From Struthio camelus (lineage: Eukaryota; Chordata; Aves; Struthioniformes; Struthionidae): DNA of 64,000 bases. Position numbers and translations under genes: made by a program. This document shows positions 9,957 through 21,984 of the stretch, piece by piece. Each line of letters starts with the position of its first letter. Position 1 is the first letter of the stretch. Where the stretch lies: positions 5,856,068 through 5,920,067 of the forward strand of contig NC_090944.1 in assembly GCF_040807025.1 (NCBI RefSeq). The letters are read 5' to 3'. Below the pieces are notes generated by a model, which was given only the letters and a program-made list of their open reading frames with translations, searched no databases and had not been told where the DNA came from.

Positions 9957-12900
9957 ATGTCTCCAGAACAGAAGTTTAAATGCTTAGCTCAGATGAACCA
10001 TCACATAGGAAACTGGCTGTCAGAAGAAGTCCGTGAGATCCTTACAAAGCGCGGTGGATGTGATCCTGGGGGCGCTCTGGAGCAAGATCTGAATTCCCCT
10101 GTGAATGGAGACTATGTAGCCTCCAACAGTGATCTGCAGAAAGAAGTTGTAAAACAGGGGAGAATTGATATTGGTCAGGGGGCTGAGCAGAAAGATTCAT
10201 CCAAGCCATCACCCTCAGCAGAACAGTGGGAGGATCCTAAAAGGAATGAGCGTTCCAGAGGCCAAGAGGTCCTCCACTTGATCAAACAACCGGGACGAGA
10301 AAATTGCTACGCAAGTAAAAGGGGGAGGGCAGATCTTCAGGTTATCGACAAGACTGCCCTGTGTGACAGCCAGCCCAGGATTGGCAGTGAATACCCCTTC
10401 CATTTTCGGCACAAGCTGCTGATGCTGGACTACCGTGGAAGGTATCTGGTTTGCCAGGAGCATGGCAAAGCAAAAGAAGGCGTTCTGAGCACTCCGAATG
10501 CAACAAGCCTTGGCGCTGAGTGCTCAGATAGTGCCTCAGATATTGACAGTGAGTTTTTCAATGCTGAGCGTGAAGAAGGGGATGCCTCTGTTACAGCAGG
10601 TCTGACACACATACATGCCATGGACCTCCAGGTGGCGATGTTTCATGGTGCCCATGATTTCACGAGACAGTACATTTCAACAAACCTCGCTTTGTGCCAC
10701 TTGGTGCTCCCCCTCCTGCTACCAAATCCATGCACCGCACCAAGAGAGTTCCCTCAGCCAAGTTAAAAAGAGCTGGAAAGGGACGGAACAATTGGGAAAG
10801 CAGACCACAATTCAGAGGAGCAGACCACAATTCAGAGGCACAAAAACAAACCGATTGATCAGGCAGACACACTCATGGTGTCCTTCATACGGATCGGGAG
10901 TTCTCCTTCCTCTTCCAAGGCTCAGCTCCTGAATGCTCTGCCGACTAAACACAAACACGACACTTTCTTCCATCGACATTGCAAAGGCAGCACCAAAGGC
11001 TGTCTTCTAATGACAGGTGTTGTGCAGATCTCTTGGTCCTGTGCCAGTGGCAGTGCTGATGACACTTTTGACGGCTGTGTTGCTTTTTGTAACCTGCATG
11101 GAGATGCTAGAGGTCATGAACAACAATTGCCGTTTTTACAGCAGATCTCTTCTGTGAAGGAGGCTCTCAGTTAGCTGAGTCTGACCAGAGTGACAAGAAA
11201 GGCATGAACATTGTACGTGACCTGTGGCAGTCTCAAAAGCCTTTGATTTGTCTTTTCACTGAAGAAGAGAATGTTGCATGTGGCCGATCTAGCCAGAATG
11301 TAAAAAGAGGTATCCAGAACAGAAACACAGCAGAATTAGTAGAGGAGCTGATAAAAACAATCAGAGACCTACTAGCAAGGTCAAACAACCTCTTAAGGCT
11401 TGATGCTTGTCAGGACACAGCTCGCCAACGTGGATTTATTGTGGCTAAAGAGGCAGAAGAGTGTGTGAGAGCCAAAGCAAAGGCAAGAACCTTGGTGGGA
11501 TTCTTGACAAAGGAGAAATTGTGTTTGAGATCAAATCACAGCTACTGCCTCTTCAAGGACAACTATGGATGGTACCCATGGTGTAAAAAGGAGAAAGAGC
11601 TCCCCCGCTTGCAGGAAAAGAGGAACAAGAACATAGAACATCATGGGAGCCAAACTGAGCCAGAGAAGTGTGCAGGACGAAGAAAGCAACTCGACAGAGC
11701 GTTCCCCCTCAAGCAGCTGATGAAATCAGTCCTCGCTTTTCTCCAGGCACAGGCAAGAGACACCAAGAAATACTTGCTGCAGTGGAGGAAGGTCTTTAGG
11801 GATGACCTGTCCTCTGAGCACTTGGAGGAACTTCAGAAAGAGTATCATCAGTGATGGTATCAAATCCTGGAAATAAAGAAAAGCAAGGAAAAAACCACTC
11901 TGAAAACAGCATTGATGAATAAGTTAGAAGCCCTCTCCAACTCAGTCAATGATTCATCCATTGGTCTCAAGCGTCTTTTGAGAGAAGTAGGGCAGATTCG
12001 TGAAGCTCTAGAATCCTTGAACTCAAAAGATGAATGTTTTTGCAAACTACCTGAAGTGGCAGTCGATCTGATGGTTTCAGGGTATGCCCTTGAAGTGGTG
12101 GATGGTGATGCTTCGTCTGTACGGTGACGATGGCTTGGGGCAATCTTTGACAAGTTAATTGAGAAGCTAGGGGAGAGAAGAGTGTTTGTTCTCTCAGTGC
12201 TTGGCATCCAGAGCCCGGGGAAGTCAAGCCTGCTGAATGCCATGTTTGGTCTGCAGTGGAACGTCAGTGCGGGGAGAGGCACGCGGGGAGCGTTTATGCA
12301 GCTGCTTCAGGTGGACAAGAAACCCCAAGAGGCCGTGGACTTTGATTACAGGCTGATTGTTGACACAGCAGGACTTTGTGCCATGGAGGTGGCCAATAAG
12401 CAGTCACTTAATGATGACAATGAGCTAGCCACCTTTGGCATTGGCATTGGCAACATGACTCTGATCAATATCTTGGGAGAAAATCCTGGAGACATGCAAG
12501 ATGTCCTTCAGCTAGCTGGGCAGGCTTTTCTCCGGATGAAGCAAGTCAATCTTTCGCCAAGCTGCTGCTTTGTGCACCACAATGTTGGAGAAATAACTGC
12601 CCAGGACCAAAACATGCAAGGACAAAGACGCCTGCAGGAAAAGCTGGAGGAAATGGCAGGGACAGCCACCCAGCCGCCCAGCAGGCATTCTGCCATGTCA
12701 CCCACAGTCACTACTTTGCTCACCTCTGGGTGGCAAGGAAACCCACCCATGGCCCCACCCAACCCCCCACACAGCCAGCACGTGCAGCAGTTAAAGAGCA
12801 CAATTCTCCAAGCTGCCAAGAAGGGATCGCAGGGCACTATTTCAAGGCTCTCGAGCTTGAAAGTTCGTATGAGTGACTTGTGGAAGGCTCTGCTGAATGA

Positions 12901-13548
12901 AAAGTTTGTTTTCCCTTTCCAAAACACTCGGGAAGTTGCCGCAGACAACAGCTTAGGAACAACCGACAGCCAGTGGACCTGGCAGCTGGGGAGCCACATC
13001 CTAGACTTGCAAATGAAACGGAACAATCGGATTAGAAAGGGAGACGTTCCGCATGTGACCCGAAGAAGCCTTATGGAGGAAGTGCAAGATAAATATGAGA
13101 CCCTCTGGAAAGGCTTGGAACCGTATTTCAGGGAAGATGACGCCAGTGGGCTTTTGATTCAGCGGAAAGCAAGCATTGAAAATCAACCGCAAGATCTGAG
13201 AGAAGCACTTGTGGAAGAGACACAGAGAAAGTCTGCCGAGTTCATTGAACGGGAGAAGAATCCGAGCAAAGGGCATCAGAAGAAGCCAGAATGTGAACAC
13301 GAGCTTGTCAAGAGAAGGCAACTGGTGGCTTGGTCGCTAAAGAAGGAAGAGCTGCATGAAGAAAAGCTGAGGCAACACTTGGCTAGCCTCTGGAAACAAT
13401 GGCTCTACAAAGTATCTTCCAGTGCACCTCCTCCTGCAGAACCAAACATAAACCTCCCTAGTGAGACCACTCTGCTGGAACATTTCAAGCAAGAGCCAAA
13501 CAGAGAGGAAGAAATAAAATGCTTCTTGCCAAAGGATGCATTTCCCAT
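9957..13548 (+). pseudogene. GVIN1: GVIN1-like very large GTPase pseudogene, copy B
   Basis: Layout and lesions are as in copy A: TAA at 10764-10766, the 20-bp duplication (10799-10838), the frameshift near 11171, and TGA stops at 11852-11854 and 12125-12127. One lesion is missing: the TGA seen in copies A (2975) and C (19773) is TCA here (11381-11383). That leaves a 216-codon open stretch at 11204-11854. G1 (GIQSPGKS, from 12203) and G3 (DTAG, 12362-12373) are intact. A few private substitutions separate it from copy A, for example those giving QDQNMQGQ instead of QEQNMQAQ. It remains a pseudogene, truncated at both ends. Confidence 0.85.
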
Positions 13549-13691
13549 GGCATCCCTTGCAGGCAGTGCAAGAGATCATTGCTGCTGGAAGCTGCATTTC
13601 ATTTCATCCCTTTGTATTTCAGATGCTAGTCGTACTTCCCAAAACATGTCTACAATAAACTCGCGGGCTAGCCTTCTGGTCAGGGTGTCTC
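13549..13691 (+). other. Grafted GVIN1 3'-flank sequence (unit 2)
   Basis: This is the same junction as in unit 1. Coding similarity ends at about 13548 and the sequence then matches the region downstream of the GVIN1 C-terminus at 25058-25169. AATAAA lies at 13654-13659, and the minisatellite begins right after gtctcctggtgctggg. Confidence 0.75.
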
Positions 13692-14853
13692 CTGGTGCTG
13701 GGCTTGTGGCGGGGGTGCCGAGGGGATCTGGGCGTTGTGTTGGGGGTGCTGGTCTTGTCGTGGGGGGTGCAGAGGGGAGTTGGTCCTTGTGTTGGGGGTG
13801 CTGGTCTTTGTTTTGAGGTGCAGAGGGGATCTGGACCTTGTGTTGGGGGTGCTGAGGGGATCTGGGTGTTGTTGTGGGGGTGCTTAGAGGAGGTGGGCCT
13901 TGTGTTGGGGGTGCTGGTCTTGTCATGGGGGTGCAGAAGGGATCAGGGCATTGTGTTGGGGGTGCTGGTCTTTGTTCTGGGGTGCTGAGGGGATCTGGAC
14001 ATTGTGTTGGGGGTGCTCAGGGGATTTGGATGTTGTTGTGGGGGTGCTTAGAGGAGGTGGGCCTTGTGTTGGGTGTGCTGGGTTTGTTGTGGGGGTGGAG
14101 AGGGGATCAGGGCCTTGTTTTTGGGGTGCTGGGCCTTGTTTTGGGAGTGCTGGGCTTGTTGTGGGGGTGCTGAGGGGATCAGGGCATTGTGTTGGGGGTG
14201 CTGGGCCTTGTTTTGGGAGTGCTGGGCTTGTTGTGGGGGTGCAGAGGGGATCAGGGCATTGTGTTGGGGGTGCTGGGCCTTGTGTTGGGGGTGCTGGGCT
14301 TGTCGTGGGGGTCCTGAGTGGTCATGGTGTTGTGTTGGGGGTGGTGGGCGTTGTTTTGGGAGAACTATGCTTGTTTTTGGGGTGCTTAGGGGATCTGGGC
14401 ATTGTATTGGGGGTCTGGGCTTGTTGTGGCGGTGCAGAGGGGAACTGGGTCTTGTCATGGGGGTGCTGAGGGAATGCTCGGCCTTGTAATGGGGGTGCTG
14501 GGCTTGTCGTGGGGATGCTGAGGGGATCTGGGCCTTTTCATGGGGGTGCTGAGGGTATGCTCGGCCTTGTAATGGGGGTGGTGGGCTTGTCAGGGGGGTG
14601 CTGAGGGGATCTGGGCCTTGTTTTTGGGGTGTGGGCCTTGTTTTGGGGGTAGTGGGCTTGTCGTAAGGGTGCTGAGGGGATCTGGGCCTTGTATTGGGGA
14701 TGGACAGGCGATGTGGGCCTTGTCTTGGGAGTGCTGAGGGGATCTGGGCCTTGTTTTCGGGGTACGGTGGGGATCTGGGCATTGTTTTGGGTGTGCTGGG
14801 CCTTGTCATGGGGGTGTTGAGGGGATCTAGGCCTTTTTTTGGGGGTGCGGAGA
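13692..14853 (+). repeat. G-rich minisatellite block (unit 2)
   Basis: This is the same length and unit order as the block in unit 1, with a few substitutions (for example cttgttgtgg near 14155 where unit 1 has gttgtcgtgg). Retention of identical length in a minisatellite indicates little time since the duplication. The G-rich strand is plus. Confidence 0.93.
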
Positions 14854-15046
14854 GGGTTCCGGAGCACTCGACCAGGTTGCCCAGAGAGATTGTGGAGTCT
14901 CCTTCCCTGGAGATATTCAAAAGCCGCCTGGCCCAATCCTGGGCAATATGCTCCAGAGGACCCTGGCTGAGCAGGGGGGGTTGGACTCCAGGATCTCCGG
15001 AGGTCCCTTCCAACCTCCACCATTCTGTGAGCCTGTGATTCTGTGA
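14854..15046 (+). mobile_element. CR1 LINE 3'-end fragment (unit 2)
   Basis: This is the copy of the unit 1 CR1 relic, with the diagnostic gagatattcaaaa and the terminal ATTCTGTGA-type repeat. It was duplicated with the segment and is not an independent insertion. Confidence 0.92.
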
Positions 15047-15371
15047 AATGTTAAGGCTAAAATTTTAACACTCACATCCCAGAAGTTTTCTTTTCCTTTC
15101 TTCTCAGAATTTGTTCCCATCGATGGTTGAGCCCATCACACACCTCCCACAATCACCTGTAATGTGCTCATGTAGTGTTCCAATGCTATAGGTCCTATGG
15201 ATTGGCATGGGGTTGGTTCACCTAGTTGATTTAAACCAGTTGAGGGAATGGTTAGAACGTACAGCTAGCAATCTGGTTTTGGAGCTAAGGAAAGGTTTTG
15301 CACATTGAGTGACTACTCCCCAAATTACAGCTTGGTTGCCACTGCCCACGCACACAGGGAGCCCCATTCCC
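15047..15371 (+). other. Unclassified spacer (unit 2)
   Basis: This is the copy of 6641-6965. No gene, RNA or regulatory element is evident. Confidence 0.5.
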
Positions 15372-15379
15372 ATTTCACC

Positions 15380-15509
15380 CCAGAAAGCTCCCCGCAGGCA
15401 TGCTGCAAATGGCTTGTGTGCCGTTTCCGCTCACAATTGCAACAAGATTGCTGTGCACAATTGGAGGGCAAAGGAGCAACCCCTCCAGAAGGGGAAAAGT
15501 GCCCAAAGA
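15380..15509 (+). pseudogene. GVIN1: Scrap of GVIN1 C-terminus (unit 2)
   Basis: This is identical in layout to 6974-7103, a 130-bp remnant of the CKWLVCRFRSQL region left by the shared 1.59-kb deletion. Confidence 0.8.
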
Positions 15510-16469
15510 AAGAACGAGCCACGGGCTCGGCATGGGCTTGTCAGGGACGACTCTGGGCTTTGGTTGGGCTTTGTGCTGGCGGGAGCTGTGTTGGGGCTGG
15601 CCTTGGCGGGCTGCGCCTTGTTGGGGTTTGGGTGAGAGCAGCGTCAGGTGGGGCCTGGGGGTGCCCTGGCAGACCAGGTGTGTGGAAGTGATGTCGCCAT
15701 GGCATCACAATGCCGGGGTCTTTCTGGAGGTGGGGCTGGGGGAAGTGCCGCTGTCACTTTGCCTGCGAGCGAGCGAGCGAGCGAGTGTGCGAGCGAGTGC
15801 GCGAGCAGGTGGAGAGCGTGGCGTTGAGCTGGGGCGAAGGAGCGAGGCAGCGGGGTAAGAGCTGGCTCCTTCCGTCTCTCTGCAGTCTCTCCTCCCCTCG
15901 GGGCGCTCTCCCTGGCTTTGTCGCCCCCCCAGCGCCCACCACCCGCTGCACGCTCCCTCGGTGGGCACAAGTGCCACAATCAGGCAAACGTCCCCGCCGC
16001 GAAGTCCAGCCACGCTCGGGCACCATTCTGCGCCCTTGCTGCTCACGACCCGGTGTCCCCGCGTCACACATGGGAAAGCAGTGGCGGGAGCGGGCAGCCA
16101 GGCAAGGCCGACGGAGTGAGGGCACCGTGCCCTGCTTTTTGCAGAGTTGCTCTCGGCGGCCTTTGGCTCTTCTCCTGGTGTCAGATTGACGCTGTCGATC
16201 TTGGGGTGCGGAGGAGCGTGCACAGGGTGAGCGGCAGAGCAGAGCAGAGCGGTCAGGGTCGGGGGAGGTTGGTGGAGGGGCGTTGGAGGGGCGGTGGGGA
16301 GCAGGGCTTTGGGGGCTGCTGGTCTGCCTTGGTCGGGGAGGGGGAGGGTGGCTGCAAGGGGCGGCGTGCTCAGAGGTGGGTGCTGTGTTTTGGGTGGCAC
16401 TCTTGGAGCAGGACGTGGAGGCGGAGCGCTGAGCAGGCTGCACGCTCGCGGCGCGCTTCCGGTGGCGGC
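15510..16469 (+). promoter_or_regulatory. GC-rich, CpG-containing 5' flank of gene copy C
   Basis: This is the copy of 7104-8063, ending at the start codon of gene copy C. It includes the same gcga repeat and donor-like sites. It is nearly identical to the flank of copy B, so the two copies probably share regulation; this is inference. Confidence 0.45.
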
Positions 16470-18102
16470 ATGGAGCCTCGGAGGCTGAGCGTCGTGGGCG
16501 AGTTTGTGGTGCTGAGCCTTTTTGTGGTGTGCCTGGCCCACATGCCCTCGGTCGTCAACGTCCTCATGATCCTGTGCATAGCGGTGGTGTTGGTGCCGGC
16601 GGGGAAAAGGCTCTGGCCCAAGGTAGGAGTCAGCCTGGGCATGGCCCCGAGCTGGCATGGGCAGCGAGAGGGCTGAGGCCGCGGCAGCACCTGCAGCAAG
16701 GGCAGCCTGACGGTGCTGCGCGCAAGCCTGCCTCCAGCCTCAGCTCTGCGTGCCCCGCGCAGCCCTTCCGCGAGCAGGGGGCCTCTTGGCGCAGCGTGGA
16801 TGCTCGCCACTAAGGCAGCGCTCTCTTGGGCTGTGCAGGGGCCTCGCGGCAGTGCTGGCAGCCTGGGCAACGGCAGCGTGGACGAGCCCGGAGGTGAGCA
16901 GCCCCGGCCCAGAGCGTAGGCGCGCTCGGCAGCGCCTCCCGGCCAAGACAGCCCAGCGCCGCCAGCGCCCACCGCCCCCGGCCCCAGCTGGGGCTCCGCC
17001 GACGGGCTGCCCTCGCTCACTGCCTCTCTGCCTCCTCTTCCAGCAGCCTCCTTCCTGCCCACGGTGGAGACGCAGGACTGTGCAGCCAGCCGGCAGGCAG
17101 GGTAAGCGGAGGCCTGGCCTGCAGGGGGGCTGCCCCACAGCCCTGGCCAGGCCCACCGCAGGCAAGAGCCCGATGCAGCCCAGAGCCACGGACCTACGCC
17201 TGGCCTGGGCCCCCCAAAGAGCAAGGCATGGCATGGCTAGGGCTGGGGTCGACGCGCGGGATGCCCAGGACATGCCGCATGCCTGCTGCTCACCAACTGG
17301 GAAGCCCCTTTGCTCCTTGCCCACTGCTGCAGCCCTGGCCCCAGCGCCCCCTCCGCCCGCACCCTGGCACCCTTTAGCATCTGCTGCCACCAGGTCTTCC
17401 CCTTGGGGCACCCAAGGCAGCCTCCTCACCTCCTTTCTCCCTCCCAGGCTCACAAGCGAGGACACCTTGCCCCCTCGCCACCTCCTGCCCACCTCCGAGC
17501 CAGACACGGATGGATGGAAGTTGGATGGCCCTCTCCCACTGCCACCAACCTCCATCCTGCTGGACGCTCCCCCAACACCTGCAGCAGTGCTGGGTGAGCT
17601 GCTTGTGCCCACAGCCCTCCCGCCATCCCCACCACGCAGGCGGGTCCGCTTTGGGCGCAACCAGACCGTGTTGCTGAGCGAGGAAGGTCACGAGCTGCTG
17701 GACTGCCTCCCCAAAGCCCCACACCTCGACTGGCCAGCCCACATCCCGCGCCGGTCCATCCTGCACTGTGCCTGGGCACCCGTCCCGCTGGCAGGGGAAG
17801 GCACAGTGCGGCCACTTTCACCCGCCGGGCAGTCCGAGGACGAAGAGGACGAGGAGCCAGCGTGTGCCACCTCCCTGCAGCGCTGGCCCACCATGCAGCT
17901 CTGGAGCCCACCACCGGAGGCGCCCTCCCCTCCCGCTGCAGCCACCGGCTGCACAGCGGCCCTGGCCAGCCTGCTGTGCCCAGCCTGCCCAGCCTGCCCT
18001 GCAGGCGCCTTCAGAGGGCTGCGCAAGGGCCTCCGCAGATGCGCCTCCTTCCTGCGAGGGCCACGGCGAGTGCTCAGGAGGCGCCAGGCAAGGGCCAGCT
18101 GA
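16470..18102 (+). CDS. Unrecognised four-exon membrane-anchored-type protein, copy C (complete)
   Basis: The model is exons 16470-16622, 16839-16893, 17044-17101 and 17448-18102, giving 306 residues. All splice junctions and phases match copy B. Exon 1 is unchanged, with the two hydrophobic segments and KRLWPK. RVRF, LLSEEGHELLDCLPK and the acidic run are conserved. Differences are substitutions (for example a TVDTQD to TVETQD change in exon 3) and a 9-bp in-frame expansion in the Cys-rich segment (LCPACPACPAG instead of LCPACPAG). Intron 3 is shorter and more diverged than in copies A and B. In-frame change only, with an intact stop at 18100-18102, suggests the coding sequence has been maintained. 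Function is unknown. Confidence 0.66.
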
Positions 18103-18184
18103 TTGGGGCCAGCAGCAGGCTCCGCGCCTGGGCAGACGTGCCAGTAACCAGCGCCCGCGGGCCAGCCACCTCCGGGCCAGCGTC

Positions 18185-18190
18185 AATAAA
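18185..18190 (+). other. Poly(A) signal AATAAA, gene copy C
   Basis: A canonical hexamer lies 82 bp after the stop codon, in the conserved cgtcaataaacct context. The spacing is shorter than in A and B because of a small deletion in the 3'-UTR. Confidence 0.6.
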
Positions 18191-18348
18191 CCTGAGCAAG
18201 ACTCTGCGGGAGGCGAGAGTGAAACACCATGTGAAGTGCTATGAAGAAGGCGCAGGAATGCTCCCTGAGTCTTAGGAAGCCAGCCGTTCCCCGAACTCAG
18301 GCTTTCCTGCTCCTGACAGGGCTGAGTAGAGCAGCAACATGCAAAAAC

Positions 18349-21300
18349 ATGTCTCCAGAACAGAAGTTTAAAAGCTTAGCTCAGATGAACCATCACATAG
18401 GAAACTGGCTGCCAGAAGAAGTCCGTGAGATCCTTACAAAGTGCGGTGGATGTGATCCTGGGGGCGCTCTGGAGCAAGATCTGAATTCCCCTGTGAATGG
18501 AGACTATGTAGCCTCCAACAGTGATCTGCAGAAAGAAGTTATAAAACGGGGGAGAATTGATATTGGTCAGGGGGCTGAGCAGAAAGATTCATCCAAGCCA
18601 TCACCCTCAGCAGAACAGTGGGAGGATCCTAAAAGGAATGAGCGTTCCAGAGGCCAAGAGGTCTTCCACTTGATCAAACACCCGGGACTAGAAAATTGCT
18701 ACGCAAGGAAAAGGGGGAGGGCAGATCTTCAGGTTATCGACAAGACTGCCCTGTGTGACAGCCAGCCCAGGATTGGCAGTGAATACCCCTTCCATTTTCG
18801 GCACAAGCTGCTGATGCTGGACTACCGTGGAAGGTATCTGGTTTGCCAGGAGCATGGCAAAGCAAAAGAAGGCGTTCTGAGCACTCCGAATGCAACAAGC
18901 CTTGGCGCTGAGTGCTCAGATAGTGCCTCAGATATTGACAGTGAGTTTTTCAATGCTGAGCGTGAAGAAGGGGATGCCTCTGTTACAGCAGGTCTGACAC
19001 ACATACATGCCATGGACCTCCAGGTGGCGATGTTTCATGGTGCCCATGATTTCACGAGACAGTACATTTCAACAAACCTCGCTTTGTGCCACTTGGCGCT
19101 CCCCCTCCTGCTACCAAATCCATGCACCGCACCAAGAGAGTTCCCTCAGCCAAGTTAAAAAGAGCTGGAAAGCCACGGAACAATTGGGAAAGCAGACCAC
19201 AATTCAGAGGAGCAGACCACAATTCAGAGGCACAAAAACAAACCGATTGATCAGGCAGACACACCCATCATGTCCTTCATACGGATCGGGAGTTCTCCTT
19301 CCTCTTCCAAGGCTCAGCTCCTGAATGCTCTGCCGACTAAACACAAACACGACACTTTGTTCCACCGACATTGCAAAGGCAGCACCAAAGGCTGTCTTCT
19401 AATGACAGGTGTTGTGGAGATCTCTTGGTCCTGTGCCAGTGGCAGTGCTGATGGCACTTTTGACGGCTGTGTTGCTTTTTGTAACCTGCATGGGGATGCT
19501 AGAGGTCATGAACAACAATTGCCGTTTTTACAGCAGATCTCTTCTGTGAAGGAGGCTCTCAGTTAGCTGAGTCTGACCAGAGTGACAAGAAAGGCATGAA
19601 CATTGTACGTGACCTGTGGCAGTCTCAAAAGCCTTTGATTTGTCTTTTCACTGAAGAAGAGAATGTTGCATGTGGCCGATCTAGCCAGAATGTAAAAAGA
19701 GGTATCCAGAACAGAAACAAAGCAGAATTGGTAGAGGAGCTGGTAAAAACAATCAGAGATCTGCTAGCAAGGTGAAACAACCTTTTAAGGCTTGATGCTT
19801 GTCAGGACACAGCTCGCCAACGTGGATTTATTGTGGCTAAAGAGGCAGAAGAGTGTGTGAGAGCCAAAGCAAAGGCAAGAACCTTGGTGGGATTCTTGAC
19901 AAAGGAGAAATTGTGTTTGAGATCAAATCACAGCTACTGCCTCTTCAAGGACAACTATGGTACCCATGGTGTAAAAAGGAGAAAGAGCTCCCCCGCTTGC
20001 AGGAAAAGAGGAACAAGAACATAGAACATCATGGGAGCCAAACTGAGCCAGAGAAGTGTGCAGGACGAAGAAAGCAACTCGACAGAGCGTTCCCCCTCAA
20101 GCAGCTGATGAAATCAGTCCTCGCTTTTCTCCAGGCACAGGCAAGAGACACCAAGAAATACTTGCTGCAGTGGAGGAAGGTCTTTAGGGATGACCTGTCC
20201 TCTGAGCACTTGGAGGAACTTCAGAAAGAGTATCATCAGTGAAGGTATCAAATCCTGGAAATAAAGAAAAGCAAGGAAAAAACCAGTCTGAAAACAGCAT
20301 TGATGAATAAGTTAGAAGCCCTCTCCAATGCAGTCAATGATTCATCCATTGGTCTCAAGCGTCTTTTGAGAGAAGTAGGGCAGATTCGTGAAGCTCTAGA
20401 ATCCTTGAACTCAAAAGATGAATGTTTTTGCAAACTACCTGAAGTGGCAGTCGATCTGATGGTTTCAGGGTATGCCCTTGAAGTGGTGGATGGTGATGCT
20501 TCGTCTGTACGGTGACGATGGCTTGGGGCAATCTTTGACAAGTTAATTGAGAAGCTAGGGGAGAGAAGAGTGTTTGTTCTCTCAGTGCTTGGCATCCAGA
20601 GCCCGGGGAAGTCAAGCCTGCTGAATGCCATGTTTGGTCTGCAGTGGAACGTCAGTGCGGGGAGAGGCACGCGGGGAGTGTTTATGCAGCTGCTTCAGGT
20701 GGACGAGAAACCCCAAGAGGCTGCCACCTTTGGCATTGGCATTGGCAACATGACTCTGATCAATATCTTGGGAGAAAATCCTGGAGACATGCAAGATGTC
20801 CTTCAGCTAGCTGGGCAGGCTTTTCTCCGCATGAAGCAAGTCAATCTTTCGCCAAGCTGCTGCTTTGTGCACCACAATGTTGGAGAAATAACTGCCCAGG
20901 AACAAAACATGCAAGCACAAAGACGCCTGCAGGAAAAGCTGGAGGAAATGGCAGGGACAGCCGCCCAACCACCCAGCAGGCGTTCTGCCATGTCACCCAC
21001 AGTCACTACTTTGCTCACCTCTGGGTGGCAAGGAAACCCACGCAGGGCCCCACCCAACCCCACACACAGCCAGCACGTGCAGCAGTTAAAGAGCACAATT
21101 CTCCAAGCTGCCAAGAAGGGATCGCAGGGCACTATTTCAAGGCTCTCGAGCTTGAAAGTTCGTATGAGTGACTTGTGGAAGGCTCTGCTGAATGAAAAGT
21201 TTGTTTTCCCTTTCCAAAACACTCGGGAAGTTGCCGCAGACAACAGCTTAGGAACAACCGACAGCCAGTGGACCTGGCAGCTGGGGAGCCACATCCTAGA

Positions 21301-21843
21301 CTTGCAAATGAAACGGAACAATCGGATTAAAAAGGGAGACGTTCCGCATGTGACTCGAAGAAGCCTTATGGAGGAAGTGCAAGATAAATATGAGACCCTC
21401 TGGAAAGGCTTGGAACCGTATTTCAGGGAAGATGACGCCAGTGGGCTTTTGATTCAGCGGAAAGCAAGCATTGAAAATCAACCGCAAGATCTGAGAGAAG
21501 CACTTGTGGAAGAGACACAGAGAAAGTCTGCCGAGTTCATTGAACGGGAGAAGAATCAGAGCAAAGGGCATCAGAAGAAGCCAGAATGTGAACACGAGCT
21601 TGTCAAGAGAAGGCAACTGGTGGCTTTGTCGCTAAAGAAGGAAGAGCTGCATGAAGAAAAGCTGAGGCAACACTTGGCTAGCCTCTGGAAACAATGGCTC
21701 TACAAAGTATCTTCCAGTGCACCTCCTCCTGCAGAACCAAACATAAACCTCCCTAGTGAGACCACTCTGCTGGAACATTTCAAGCAAGAGCCAAACAGAG
21801 AGGAAGAAATAAAATGCTTCTTGCCAAAGGATGCATTTCCCAT
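18349..21843 (+). pseudogene. GVIN1: GVIN1-like very large GTPase pseudogene, copy C (lacks G3)
   Basis: The architecture matches copies A and B, with an open frame that here also extends upstream to 18241. Shared lesions are the TAA at 19156-19158, the 20-bp duplication, and the TGA codons at 19773-19775, 20240-20242 and 20513-20515. Private changes include a 93-bp in-frame deletion at about 20722 that removes the whole DTAG (G3) region while G1 GIQSPGKS is kept. Another is the absence of an ATGG found in A/B (3163-3166), so the EIKSQLLPLQGQLW frame runs on uninterrupted here. Loss of DxxG alone would abolish nucleotide switching. The copy is non-functional. Confidence 0.85.
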
Positions 21844-21984
21844 GGCATCCCTTGCAGGCAGTGCAAGAGATCATTGCTGCTGGAAGCTGCATTTCATTTC
21901 ATCCCTTTGTATTTCAGATGCTAGTCGTACTTCCCAAAACATGTCTACAATAAACTCGCGGGCTAGCCTTCTGGTCAGGGTGTC
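21844..21984 (+). other. Grafted GVIN1 3'-flank sequence (unit 3)
   Basis: This is the same coding-to-3'-flank junction as in units 1 and 2, with AATAAA at 21949-21954. Its presence in the most diverged unit shows that the internal truncation of the GTPase gene predates all duplications in this window. Confidence 0.75.

Larger units (their letters stand above)
8407..16812 (+). repeat. Tandem segmental duplication, unit 2 of 3
   Basis: This is a head-to-tail copy of unit 1 with an 8,406-bp offset and no indels that I could see. It shares with unit 1 a deletion of about 1.6 kb relative to unit 3, so units 1 and 2 are each other's closest relatives. It contains the only copy of the four-exon gene with both its 5' flank and all exons between two flanking units. 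Confidence 0.93.
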
